Shown here: piece by piece, positions 34,744-43,184 of the stretch
Position numbering within the stretch: the first letter of the stretch is position 1
Layout: every line of letters begins with the position of its first letter
Source: Carboxydothermus hydrogenoformans Z-2901
GTDB taxonomy: Bacteria > Bacillota > Z-2901 > Carboxydothermales > Carboxydothermaceae
Direction of reading: 5' to 3'
Assembly: GCF_000012865.1 (NCBI RefSeq)
Contig: NC_007503.1
Span: 806,001-870,000 of the forward strand
Length of the DNA stretch: 64,000 nucleotides
Translations under genes and position numbers: made by a program
The notes under the pieces: generated by a model
Databases searched by the model: none
The model's input: only the letters and a program-made list of their open reading frames with translations
Told to the model about the DNA's origin: nothing

Positions 34744-35391
34744 ATGGAAAAAGCAATTGTGTTACTTTCGGCGGGTCTTGATTCTACGGTTTCCCTTGCT
34801 TATGGAGTAAGAAATTTTCAGGTGGTGCTGGGCCTGACCTTTAATTACGGGCAAAAAGCTTCCCGGAAGGAAATCGAACACAGTAAAAAAATTTTGGATT
34901 ATTACGGTATTCCCCAGGAAGTAATTGAACTACCGTTTTTAAAGAAGATTACCAAAACTTCTCTGGTGGCTGAAGATCAAGAAATACCTACTGGTATAGA
35001 TTTGGAAAGTGCTGCTGCCGTTAAAACCTCAATGGAAAAAGTTTGGGTTCCCAATAGAAATGGTCTTTTTATTAATATCGCTGCCGCTTATGCCGAAAGT
35101 TTGGGAGCAAAATACATAATTACGGGATTTAATGCGGAAGAAGCAAAAACTTTTAGCGATAACTCGCGGGAGTTTGTGGATGCTGTGAATCACGCTTTAA
35201 AATACAGCACCTTAAATCACGTTCAAGTGGTCAGCTTTACCCAAAATTTAGAAAAATCCGAGATTTACCGCCTGGGAGTTGAACTGGGGGCTCCTCTGGA
35301 CTTAATCTGGAGTTGTTACTACGGCGGAGACGAAATGTGCGGGGTATGTGAAAGCTGTTTAAGGCTAAAACGGGCGCGGGGAGGAAATTAA
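34744..35391 (+). CDS. queC: 7-cyano-7-deazaguanine (preQ0) synthase
   Basis: 215 residues, PP-loop ATPase with LLSAGLDSTVSLAYG (an SGG-to-SAG variant loop), the TGFNAEEAKTFSDN substrate segment, and a C-terminal zinc motif CYYGGDEMCGVCESCLRLKRA-like with four Cys. It turns 7-carboxy-7-deazaguanine into preQ0 using ATP and ammonia. Second gene of the operon; the next gene begins directly at its stop. Confidence 0.94.
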   Translation: MEKAIVLLSAGLDSTVSLAYGVRNFQVVLGLTFNYGQKASRKEIEHSKKILDYYGIPQEVIELPFLKKITKTSLVAEDQEIPTGIDLESAAAVKTSMEKVWVPNRNGLFINIAAAYAESLGAKYIITGFNAEEAKTFSDNSREFVDAVNHALKYSTLNHVQVVSFTQNLEKSEIYRLGVELGAPLDLIWSCYYGGDEMCGVCESCLRLKRARGGN

Positions 35392-35949
35392 ATGTTTGCT
35401 CGCTTTATCGACCAAAAAATTGATTATGACGGATCTCAACTTCGACCTCATTTTATCTACGAAAATTTTGGTTTAATTGGCGATGCGATAATTGCCTTTC
35501 GCGGTAAGGCCGAAGTTTCGGATCACCTGGTGGATTTAGAGGATAAAAAGGAAAACGCTTTTATTTACAGTGAAGACATGCTTCATTTTCTCGTTGAACA
35601 TTTTGACCAGGATTTGGAAAAGGCGGTTTTAAGACAGCGGCTTTTGGTGGCCATCATTAAAGAAACTCTGGAAGCTTTAATCGATAAACCAATTGTCCGG
35701 ATGGGCGATGACCTTTATATTGATGACCGGAAACTTTCCGTATCGATTGCTACCAAGTCCCTAGTTTCGACTTTAATTCATACCGGCATAAACGTAAAAA
35801 GCGATAATGCACCGGTGGCGGCAATTGGTCTTGCGGATTTAGGACTGGAAAGCAGGGTTGAATATCTTGGACGCTTAATTGTTCAGCGCTATGGCATGGA
35901 AATGGAAGCGATAAATTTGGCAAAGGCTAAGGTAAGAGGAGTTTTTTAA
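35392..35949 (+). CDS. DUF366 family protein in the preQ0 operon
   Basis: 185 residues, a DUF366 (COG2029) protein. DYDGSQLRPHFIYENFGL and KSDNAPVAAIGL are recognisable. DUF366 genes occur in archaea and bacteria next to queuosine/archaeosine genes, but the function is not settled to my knowledge. It sits exactly between queC and queE with no gap, so a role in the pathway or in use of preQ0 is likely. No membrane or signal segment is seen. Confidence 0.82.
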   Translation: MFARFIDQKIDYDGSQLRPHFIYENFGLIGDAIIAFRGKAEVSDHLVDLEDKKENAFIYSEDMLHFLVEHFDQDLEKAVLRQRLLVAIIKETLEALIDKPIVRMGDDLYIDDRKLSVSIATKSLVSTLIHTGINVKSDNAPVAAIGLADLGLESRVEYLGRLIVQRYGMEMEAINLAKAKVRGVF

Positions 35950-35976
35950 TCCTGAAATCGAGGTGTTTTTTCTTTT

Positions 35977-36693
35977 ATGGCAAATATTGTAGAAATCTTT
36001 CCATCACTCCAGGGAGAAGGTTTGTATGCCGGTGTTTCCACCCTTTTTATTCGCTTTTCCGGATGTAATTTAAACTGCAGTTATTGTGACACCGAAGATG
36101 CCAGGGAAAAAAGGGAAAGATTTACGGTAACGAAAGAAGACGGTTCCCTTTTAGAATTTTTAAATCCGGTAACTCCGGAAAAATTGGTGGAAATTTTGCG
36201 AGAAAATTACGATTTTACCTACTTTCCACAGCTTGCCCTAACGGGGGGAGAACCTCTCCTTCACGCTTCCTTTTTAAAAGAATTTTTGCCAAAATTGTCT
36301 TATCCCGGAGAGGTCCTTTTAGAAACTAATGGGACTTTGCCGGATAAATTAAACGAGGTTTTAAATTCTGTAGACATAATAAGCCAGGATTTTAAGTTAA
36401 AGCCTTTTATTGCGGAAGATTGTTTTACCCTTCACCGGGAGTTTTTACAGGAAGCTTCCCGCAAAAAAGTTTATGTAAAAATGGTTATCTCTCCTGAAGT
36501 TCAAGATTCGGAGTTTAACGGGGCTATAAACGAGATTGCTTTGGTAAATTCTAAAATACCCTTAATATTGCAACCGGTAATGCCAATAAATTATTCTCTT
36601 GATTTTCTTTTCCAAAAGCAAAAAATGGCTTTAAAAAAGCTTTGGGATGTTCGGATAATTCCGCAGGTTCATAAACTTCTGCAGCTAAAATAA
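35977..36693 (+). CDS. queE: 7-carboxy-7-deazaguanine synthase
   Basis: 238 residues, radical SAM enzyme. It begins VEIFPSLQGEGLYAGV with the substrate-binding FPSLQGEG, and the cluster motif is RFSGCNLNCSYCDTED (Cx3Cx2C); TGGEPLLH follows. It rearranges 6-carboxytetrahydropterin to CDG. Part of queD-queC-DUF366-queE-folE. The ribosome site GAGGTG is 11-12 bases from the ATG, rather long. Confidence 0.94.
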   Translation: MANIVEIFPSLQGEGLYAGVSTLFIRFSGCNLNCSYCDTEDAREKRERFTVTKEDGSLLEFLNPVTPEKLVEILRENYDFTYFPQLALTGGEPLLHASFLKEFLPKLSYPGEVLLETNGTLPDKLNEVLNSVDIISQDFKLKPFIAEDCFTLHREFLQEASRKKVYVKMVISPEVQDSEFNGAINEIALVNSKIPLILQPVMPINYSLDFLFQKQKMALKKLWDVRIIPQVHKLLQLK

Positions 36694-36711
36694 GGTATTG
36701 GAGGCGTTTTC

Positions 36712-37290
36712 ATGGTTGATAAAGAAAAAATTGAAATTGCCGTGCGGATGATTTTGGAAGCTATTGGAGAAGATCCGGACCGGGAAGGGCTTAAGGATAC
36801 TCCGAAAAGAGTTGCCCGGATGTATGAAGAAGTTTTTGCGGGACTGTCGCAGGACCCATCAGAACACCTGGAACGGTATTTTACCGAAGAACACGAAGAG
36901 ATGGTTCTGGTTAAGGACATTCCCCTGTATTCCATGTGTGAACATCACTTGCTGCCATTTTACGGTAAAGCCCATGTGGCCTATATTCCGCGCAAGGGAA
37001 AGGTAACCGGTCTTTCCAAATTAGCCCGGGTAGTGGAAGGTTTTGCCAAAAGACCGCAGCTTCAGGAAAGGCTTACCAGCCAAATTGCCGATGCTATCAT
37101 GGAGAAGCTCAATCCGCGGGGAGTTTTGGTGGTTATTGAAGCGGAGCACATGTGTATGACCATGCGGGGGGTCAAAAAACCGGGTTCCAAGACCATTACT
37201 TCCGCGGTGCGGGGTATTTTTGCCACTTCGGTTGCCACCCGGGCGGAAGCAATGGCGTTAATTGGGCATCAATCACCCTTAAGGGATTAA
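36712..37290 (+). CDS. folE: GTP cyclohydrolase I
   Basis: 192 residues. The zinc ligands are in [10 protein letters not shown] (Cys, His) and [12 protein letters not shown] (Cys); [14 protein letters not shown] and the C-terminal SAVRGIF are family signatures. It converts GTP to dihydroneopterin triphosphate, the first step for preQ0 (and folate). Its placement after queE completes a GTP-to-preQ0 operon. GGAGG precedes the ATG. Confidence 0.96.
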   Translation: MVDKEKIEIAVRMILEAIGEDPDREGLKDTPKRVARMYEEVFAGLSQDPSEHLERYFTEEHEEMVLVKDIPLYSMCEHHLLPFYGKAHVAYIPRKGKVTGLSKLARVVEGFAKRPQLQERLTSQIADAIMEKLNPRGVLVVIEAEHMCMTMRGVKKPGSKTITSAVRGIFATSVATRAEAMALIGHQSPLRD

Positions 37291-37319
37291 TACGATATAA
37301 TAAGAAAGAGGTGAGTTTA

Positions 37320-37496
37320 GTGAGCGAGAAAAAGGAAGGAAAGCTGGAACTCATAGCCCAGAAGCATTTTACACCCTGGGATGAAATGTATTTGGTGGTG
37401 GATTTTTTAAACAAACATTTAAAGGATAAAAAAGTGATGTTTGGTTTAAACAAAAAAAACGGCGAGATGGTAATGTCCATTTACGAAGTAGAGTAG
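37320..37496 (+). CDS. YpmA-like DUF4264 protein
   Basis: 58 residues. The segment YLVVDFLNKHLKDKKVMFGL is the core of the DUF4264 (YpmA) family of small Firmicute proteins with unknown function. The GTG start follows AAGAGGTGAG; an open frame reaching back to 37152 overlaps folE and is not likely used. The next gene starts about 10 bases downstream. Confidence 0.75.
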   Translation: MSEKKEGKLELIAQKHFTPWDEMYLVVDFLNKHLKDKKVMFGLNKKNGEMVMSIYEVE

Positions 37497-37505
37497 GTGG
37501 GAAGG

Positions 37506-38300
37506 GTGCGGATTTTATTAACCAATGATGACGGGATTTATGCCCCGGGGATTAAAGCTTTAAGGCAGGTATTGGAAAAAGAAGGGAAATATGAGCTAAC
37601 GGTGGTGGCTCCGGACCGGGAAAAAAGTGCTACCGGTCACGGGATTACCGTCCACCGGCCGCTTCGGGCTTTTGACATTACTTTTAAAAACAGCAAGGTG
37701 CGGGGTGTCTCGGTGGATGGTACCCCGGCGGATTGTGTTAAGCTGGCCGTGGAAGCGCTTCTCGATAAACCGCCGGATTTAGTTTTATCGGGGATTAACT
37801 CCGGTCCCAACCTCGGTACCGATGTGCTTTATTCCGGGACGGTTTCGGCGGCCATTGAAGCCATGATTAACGGCATACCGGCCATAGCTATTTCCATGGG
37901 TTCTTTTGCCTTCGAAGATGAGGAATATTTGAGGGCTGCGGAGATTTTTGCCCGCCTGTTACCCCGGATTTTAGAACATCCCTGGCCCCGGGACACTATC
38001 TTAAATATTAACATTCCCAATGTACCTCTGGAAGAAATTAAAGGGATAGCCATTACCCGGCTTGGAGTGAGAAAGTATATCAATGTTTTTGAAGAAAGAA
38101 AGGATCCCCGGGGGCTTTCTTATTACTGGATGTCCGGGGAAGCGGTAAATTACGAAAATGGCCAGGACACCGATACCGCGGCCCTGGCGCGCAAAGAAAT
38201 TTCCATTACTCCCGTTCATTTTGACCTTACCAATTATCATTACTTGAACGAGCTTAAAACCTGGGTAAAAGCGTTAGAAGGGGCTTTGGCCACGGGCTAA
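37506..38300 (+). CDS. surE: 5'-nucleotidase SurE
   Basis: 264 residues. It starts RILLTNDDGIYAPG with the metal-binding Asp pair, then VVAPDREKSATGHG, DGTPADCVKLA and SGINSGPNLGTDVLYSGTV, the SurE core. It dephosphorylates nucleotides and short polyphosphate. The GTG at 37506 gives the canonical MRILLTNDDG start; GTG 37497 is in frame but overlaps the ribosome site. The 3' end overlaps the convergent spore-protein gene by 27 bases. Confidence 0.95.
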   Translation: MRILLTNDDGIYAPGIKALRQVLEKEGKYELTVVAPDREKSATGHGITVHRPLRAFDITFKNSKVRGVSVDGTPADCVKLAVEALLDKPPDLVLSGINSGPNLGTDVLYSGTVSAAIEAMINGIPAIAISMGSFAFEDEEYLRAAEIFARLLPRILEHPWPRDTILNINIPNVPLEEIKGIAITRLGVRKYINVFEERKDPRGLSYYWMSGEAVNYENGQDTDTAALARKEISITPVHFDLTNYHYLNELKTWVKALEGALATG

Positions 38301-38510
38301 AGTCTCTTCGGCTCTTTTAATCATCAGTTTTACCATGTTACCCCCAATTTTACCGCCGACCCGGCCGCAGTCGCGGCTTGCAACGTTGCCCCAGTAATCG
38401 TTAGCCGTATCAATTTTTCCCGTGATTCCCAGCTCCGCGGCGATTTCGTACTTAAGGGCATCGGCGACGTCGGCGGGGAGAAGAGTTCCCTCAGGAGTAA
38501 ATTTTGCCAT
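38274..38510 (-). CDS. Small acid-soluble spore protein, alpha/beta type
   Basis: 78 residues. The two SASP hallmarks are present: ALKYEIAAELGI, containing the germination-protease cleavage site (Glu-Ile), and YWGNVASRDCGRVGGKIGGN, the DNA-binding segment. These proteins coat and protect spore DNA. GGGGTGA precedes the ATG at 38510; an open frame upstream to 38573 is spurious. It shows that the organism forms spores. It overlaps surE tail to tail. Confidence 0.93.
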   Translation of the reverse strand: MAKFTPEGTLLPADVADALKYEIAAELGITGKIDTANDYWGNVASRDCGRVGGKIGGNMVKLMIKRAEETLARGQSPF

Positions 38511-38601
38511 CTTTGTTTCACCCCTTCTTTTTATTTTTATTATTGCTGACGGTGACGGTAAATATTTTCGCAAAATGGTGGTAACGGTGTTATTTTTTTT
38601 G

Positions 38602-38627
38602 TATAATAAAATCGAACATACATTCGA
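38602..38627 (+). promoter_or_regulatory. Promoter -10 and LexA (SOS) box before the DnaE-like gene
   Basis: TATAAT (38602-38607) is followed by TCGAACATACATTCGA (38612-38627). The Gram-positive LexA box is CGAAC-N4-GTTCG; here CGAAC-N4-ATTCG matches at nine of ten fixed positions and the outer arms TCGAA/TTCGA are perfect complements. The box covers the expected transcription start, so LexA would block it. The -35 is poor. Confidence 0.78.
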
Positions 38628-38641
38628 AAGAGGGAAGTTTT

Positions 38642-41536
38642 ATGATAGAGTATGTGCCATTAAACATTAAAACCGGATATAGCTTTTTGGAAAGCAGCAT
38701 TAAGCTTGACGGTTTAATGGAGAAAACCGCTCGCCTTGGCTTAAAAGCAGTGGGCATTGCCGATACCAATCTTTTTGGCGCTGCCAAAGCGTTTTTTGCC
38801 GCGAAAAATTTTAATTTAAAGCTTCTTTTAGGGCTTGAAGTTAAAAGTGAGGCAGGACCCCTCTGGCTTTACGCCCGGGATAATGAAGGTTATAAATTTT
38901 TGGTGCGGGCAGCTACCCAAAAGTATTTCGGTAAGGAAGTACTGTCCCTTGCCGAAATTTTGGAAGCCCGGGGCCTTATCATCCTTGGCGGGGCAGAGTT
39001 TTTAGCGGCGGGGTTAAAAAATGTTCTTAATTTTAAAGAGGCGTTTGGCGATGATTTTTACCTCCTGGCAAAGGTAGACGATCTTTTAACTAATCCCGAA
39101 AACATCAGAGCACTTTTAGCTATTGCCAAAAAATACCGTTTAAAGATTGCTGGAAGCCCCAATCCCCGCTTTTTAGAAAAAAACCATTATTTCTTCTACC
39201 GGCTGCTGTGCGCTATGAAAAACAATGTAACTTTAGACCAGATTAAGAAAAGAACTTCCCCTTATGCTTACTATCTTTCACCAAACGAGATGGCGAAGAT
39301 TTTTGCGCCGATTAATCATAGTTTAAAGACCACCCTGGAAATTGCCGAAAAAGTTGGGGACTTTTTTCCCGGGGATGACTTGAAACTTCCGGAGTTTACC
39401 TGTCCGGGAGAAAAGGATGAGTATTTAAGAAAGCTTTGCCTTGAAGGGGCCTATGCGCGCTATGGCCGGATCTCCCGGGAAGTAAAAGAAAGGCTTAACT
39501 ATGAACTTGAGATCATAAAACGCCTGGGGCTTGCAGGCTATTTTTTAATCGTGCATGATTTGGTACGGTTTTCCAGATCCCAGGATTTAGCTTTAGGTCC
39601 CGGACGGGGCTCGGCCGCAGGAAGTCTTGTGCTTTATCTTTTAGGCGTTACCGAGGTTGATCCTCTAAAACACGGTCTTTTGTTTGAACGGTTTTTGAAC
39701 CCCGGGCGGAAAGTTTTACCCGATGTGGATTTAGATTTTGGCCATCTGGACCGGGAGAAAGTTATCCGCTATCTTTTCCAAAAATACGGCGATGACGGAG
39801 TAGCCCATATCGGTACGGTAATAACCTTTGCCGCCCGGGGTGCGGTGCGGGAAGTGGCAAAGGCTTTGGGCTATCCCGAGCCTTTACTTAACAAAATAAC
39901 CCCTCTTCTCCCGGCTTTTGGCGGGAGCAGCATTGAAAAGGCCGTTAGGGCTTTGCCGGAGGTACGTAAAGCTTTAGAAGATCCGGTAATGCGCAAGCTA
40001 TTAACTTTAGCCCGGTTTTTTGAAGGACATCCCCGGCACTTTTCGGTTCATGCTTCCGGGTTGGTAGTGGCTCGCCGGGAAGATTTAGAGCAAATTCCCC
40101 TGGCTTCCTCTTTTCGCGGTGAGAAAATTACCCAGTTTGACAAGGATGATGTGGAACGGTTAGGATTTTTAAAAGTGGACCTTTTGGGTTTAAGGCTGTT
40201 AACCGTTGTCCACCGGAGTCGAAGGAGCGCTTCTATTCCCCTAAACGACGGGGAAACCTGGAAAAGGATTCAAAAGGCCCAGACCATCGGTTGCTTTCAG
40301 CTGGAAAGCGATGGTATGCGGTATTATCTTGGGAAAGTTGCTCCCCGAAATATTGAAGAGTTAGCCCAGGTGCTGGCCCTTTTTCGCCCGGGGCCGTTAG
40401 AGAGCGGACAGGTGGACAACTATCTGTTAGCCAAACACCAAAAAGCCCCACCGGTATACCCTCATCCCGCTTTAAAACCGGTTTTAGAGGAAAGTCACGG
40501 TTTAGTTCTTTACCAGGAACAGGTGCTTAAAATAGCGGCGTTAGTTGCCGGCTTTGATCTTGCCAAAAGTGATGATCTCAGGCGAGCGATGTCCAAACAC
40601 GACCGGAAGATTATGGCGGAACTTAAAGAAGAGTTTATGATGGGAGCGGTAAAAAACGGTTATTCGGCTGCTGACGCGGAAAAAATTTTTAGCCTGTTAC
40701 AAAACTTTGCCGGTTACGGATTTAATAAAGCCCACGGCGTATCATACGCTTATCTGGCTTATTACTCCACCTTCCTTATTACCCATTGGCCCAAAACTTA
40801 TTTCACCTTACTTTTAAATTCCGATGGGGGATTTTATCCACCGTCCTTTTACCTGAGGGAAGCTGGACGAAGAGGGATTAAAATCCTGCTTCCGGATATT
40901 AACGAAAGCCAGTACGGTTTTACCGAAGTTAAAGACGGGATTAGAATAGGCTTTAAAGATATCGAAGGGGTTGGCCCCAAAGCGGCTTCAATAATTTTAG
41001 AAGGGAGAACAAGGCCCTACACGTCTTTTTGGGATTTCTGGCAGCGGGCGGGGCACAAGCTTTCGGTCGAAACAATAAGAAACCTCATTTTAGCCGGAGC
41101 TTTTGACGGTTTTGGGGTAAGCCGGGAAAGTCTTCTTTATTGTTTGGAGGTTTATAAACTTTTTAAACCAATCCCCGGTCTTTTTGCGGAACCAAACTTT
41201 TCCCTGAAAAAGGAAAAAGAGGCCGGCGATTATCTTAAAAAAGCTCAGAAAGTTATCGGTGTTAAATTCTGGTTGGATTTGGAGGCAAAAGTAGAAAAAA
41301 CAGGGGAGGGATTAATCATCACCGGAGAGGTAACTTTTGGTCGCCGCCGCTATACGCGCAAAGGAGAACCGTTTTTAACCCTTACTCTGGAAAACCGGCA
41401 GGAATTTTACGAAGTGTTAGTTCCAGCATCCCTGTACGGCAAATCGTTCTGGAGTTTAACCAAAAAGTTTGTCCAAATTTGGGCGCAGGAAAAAGACGAG
41501 CGCCTTTTTGCTCGAAAAATTGTCCCTATCGCTTAA
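38642..41536 (+). CDS. DNA polymerase III alpha-like protein, SOS-associated short DnaE
   Basis: 964 residues, clearly shorter than replicative DnaE (about 1150). Catalytic Asp residues are intact in LPDVDLDFG (near residue 360) and KVDLLGLRLLT; GPGRGSAAGSLV precedes them. The N-terminal PHP domain is degraded: LNIKTGYSF replaces the metal-binding LHxHT-type start (Asn8 and Lys10 where His are expected), and IADTN replaces the TDHG motif. A C-terminal OB-like segment is present. With a LexA box upstream, it is probably a damage-inducible, possibly error-prone polymerase of the DnaE2/DnaE3 kind rather than the main replicase. Confidence 0.85.
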   Translation: MIEYVPLNIKTGYSFLESSIKLDGLMEKTARLGLKAVGIADTNLFGAAKAFFAAKNFNLKLLLGLEVKSEAGPLWLYARDNEGYKFLVRAATQKYFGKEVLSLAEILEARGLIILGGAEFLAAGLKNVLNFKEAFGDDFYLLAKVDDLLTNPENIRALLAIAKKYRLKIAGSPNPRFLEKNHYFFYRLLCAMKNNVTLDQIKKRTSPYAYYLSPNEMAKIFAPINHSLKTTLEIAEKVGDFFPGDDLKLPEFTCPGEKDEYLRKLCLEGAYARYGRISREVKERLNYELEIIKRLGLAGYFLIVHDLVRFSRSQDLALGPGRGSAAGSLVLYLLGVTEVDPLKHGLLFERFLNPGRKVLPDVDLDFGHLDREKVIRYLFQKYGDDGVAHIGTVITFAARGAVREVAKALGYPEPLLNKITPLLPAFGGSSIEKAVRALPEVRKALEDPVMRKLLTLARFFEGHPRHFSVHASGLVVARREDLEQIPLASSFRGEKITQFDKDDVERLGFLKVDLLGLRLLTVVHRSRRSASIPLNDGETWKRIQKAQTIGCFQLESDGMRYYLGKVAPRNIEELAQVLALFRPGPLESGQVDNYLLAKHQKAPPVYPHPALKPVLEESHGLVLYQEQVLKIAALVAGFDLAKSDDLRRAMSKHDRKIMAELKEEFMMGAVKNGYSAADAEKIFSLLQNFAGYGFNKAHGVSYAYLAYYSTFLITHWPKTYFTLLLNSDGGFYPPSFYLREAGRRGIKILLPDINESQYGFTEVKDGIRIGFKDIEGVGPKAASIILEGRTRPYTSFWDFWQRAGHKLSVETIRNLILAGAFDGFGVSRESLLYCLEVYKLFKPIPGLFAEPNFSLKKEKEAGDYLKKAQKVIGVKFWLDLEAKVEKTGEGLIITGEVTFGRRRYTRKGEPFLTLTLENRQEFYEVLVPASLYGKSFWSLTKKFVQIWAQEKDERLFARKIVPIA

Positions 41537-43025
41537 AAAGCCGGTACAAACGGTTTAATTCATAAGAGGTAATCCCGCCCATAATTAAAAGGAGTAAGAG
41601 GTAAGAAATACCTACGAACAATATTCCCAAAACAAGGTTAAAGGGGATGGCGGGATTGAAAATTTTCGAAAAGCCATAACCCAGGCCAAGGGAGCCGAGA
41701 AAAGCAAAAACCACTTTTAAAAGGGTTTGGTCGTAAGTTAAAGTGCGAAGCTTAAGTTTTAAGGCAAACAAACTTAAGATGAAAAGGAGAAAATGGTAAA
41801 GGGCAAAAGAAAGACACGTGCCGGTAATCCCTATCTTAGGAGTTAAAAGCAGAAGGCTTAGGATTTTAACTCCGCTTGCTCCTAACAAAATGTAAAAAGG
41901 GGTTTGGGGTTTGGACAGACCCTGAAAGATGCCGGTAACCGTTTGGTACCAGTACAAAAAAGGCCCGCTTACAGCTAAAATTACCAGAAGTTCACCGGCT
42001 TCGGGATATTTAAAGAGTAAAGCCGTAAGGGGAGCGGCGTATAACAGCAAAATAGCCGTAACGGGAAGGCCGGCTATGAGGGAAAGCTTAAAAGCGTAAA
42101 AACTCCGGCTTCTTATTAAGGAAAAGTTTTCCTGACCGAAAGCCTCAGCAATACCGGGCACTAAAGTGGTAGAAAGGGTATTGGTAATAACTGCCGGCGT
42201 TAAAAGAAGGGTCATGGCCACTCCTGAAAATAAACCGTAGGTGGCGGTGGCTTCCCGAAAGGATAAGCCGGATAAGACTAAAGCCTTTGGGATTAAAAGA
42301 GCGTCTAAAGCCGAAAGAAGGGTGGCCATCACCCGGGTAAGGGTCACGGGAATTGCCAGGGAAAAGATTTTGCGAAGGTAATTTAGGGGAATTTTCGGGG
42401 AAAACCAGGATTTTTTATCCAAAAATGCTACTCCTACCAGAAAACCAACGGCTTCTCCGGCAAGGACTCCCAGGGAAGGACCGCGAAGAGCATCTTTTAA
42501 ACTTATGTTAATAAAGGCTGAGGTTAAACTTAGGGAGACCAAAATTCTAACGATTTGTTCGATATTTTGCGCCAGGGCCGGAATATTCCAGCGTAAAAGG
42601 CCGATAAAATATCCTCTTAAAGCTGAGGAGACGGCGATTACCGGAATTGAAGGTATCAGCCATAAAAAAGCGTAAAAACTATATTCCGAAGGAAATAGAA
42701 GATGCCGAATTAGGGGAAGTAAGGAAAAAAACAGTCCTAAAACGGTAAGGCTAAACAACAAAAGGAAAATTATGGAGAAGAAAAGAAGGTTTTTACTGTG
42801 AGTCCGGTTTTTAAAACCTTCCTGGGCAATGGTTTGGGAGAGGGCCAGGGGTATACCAAGGGTTGAAAGTACGAGCAGAAAAACGAAAACCGGATAGGCC
42901 ATATTATAGTAGCCGATACCTTCGGCGCCAAGGAGTCTTACGATTAAGACCTGGTAAACAAAACCTAAAATACGATTTAAAAAGCTTACGAAACTCATTA
43001 AAAGAGTTCCGTACAAAAGAGACAT
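41526..43025 (-). CDS. SpoVB/MurJ-type lipid flippase (MOP superfamily)
   Basis: 499 residues with about 14 membrane helices. The N-terminus, FVSFLNRILGFVYQVLIVRL followed by LGAEGIGYYNMAYP, is characteristic of SpoVB and related polysaccharide exporters of Firmicutes. It would flip lipid-linked peptidoglycan or polysaccharide precursors, possibly for the spore cortex. The ATG has GGAGT upstream. It converges on and overlaps the polymerase gene by 11 bases. Confidence 0.85.
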   Translation of the reverse strand: MSLLYGTLLMSFVSFLNRILGFVYQVLIVRLLGAEGIGYYNMAYPVFVFLLVLSTLGIPLALSQTIAQEGFKNRTHSKNLLFFSIIFLLLFSLTVLGLFFSLLPLIRHLLFPSEYSFYAFLWLIPSIPVIAVSSALRGYFIGLLRWNIPALAQNIEQIVRILVSLSLTSAFINISLKDALRGPSLGVLAGEAVGFLVGVAFLDKKSWFSPKIPLNYLRKIFSLAIPVTLTRVMATLLSALDALLIPKALVLSGLSFREATATYGLFSGVAMTLLLTPAVITNTLSTTLVPGIAEAFGQENFSLIRSRSFYAFKLSLIAGLPVTAILLLYAAPLTALLFKYPEAGELLVILAVSGPFLYWYQTVTGIFQGLSKPQTPFYILLGASGVKILSLLLLTPKIGITGTCLSFALYHFLLFILSLFALKLKLRTLTYDQTLLKVVFAFLGSLGLGYGFSKIFNPAIPFNLVLGILFVGISYLLLLLIMGGITSYELNRLYRLFKR

Positions 43026-43184
43026 ACCGTTACTCCTTTACCCGATGAATTTAGCCGTTGTTAAAAAGTTTATGCTTTAGAAAATTCCCGTAGAATTAAA
43101 AAAATTTCAAAAAAATAAAAGGAAAACCCGAAATTATGCTGAAATAATATATTACTAATAAAAAATCCTTAGGAGGGCTTTTAA

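Noticed and set aside
37152-37319. N-terminal extension of the YpmA-like protein
   Set aside because: The extension overlaps folE and the family begins near the GTG at 37320, which has a good ribosome site.
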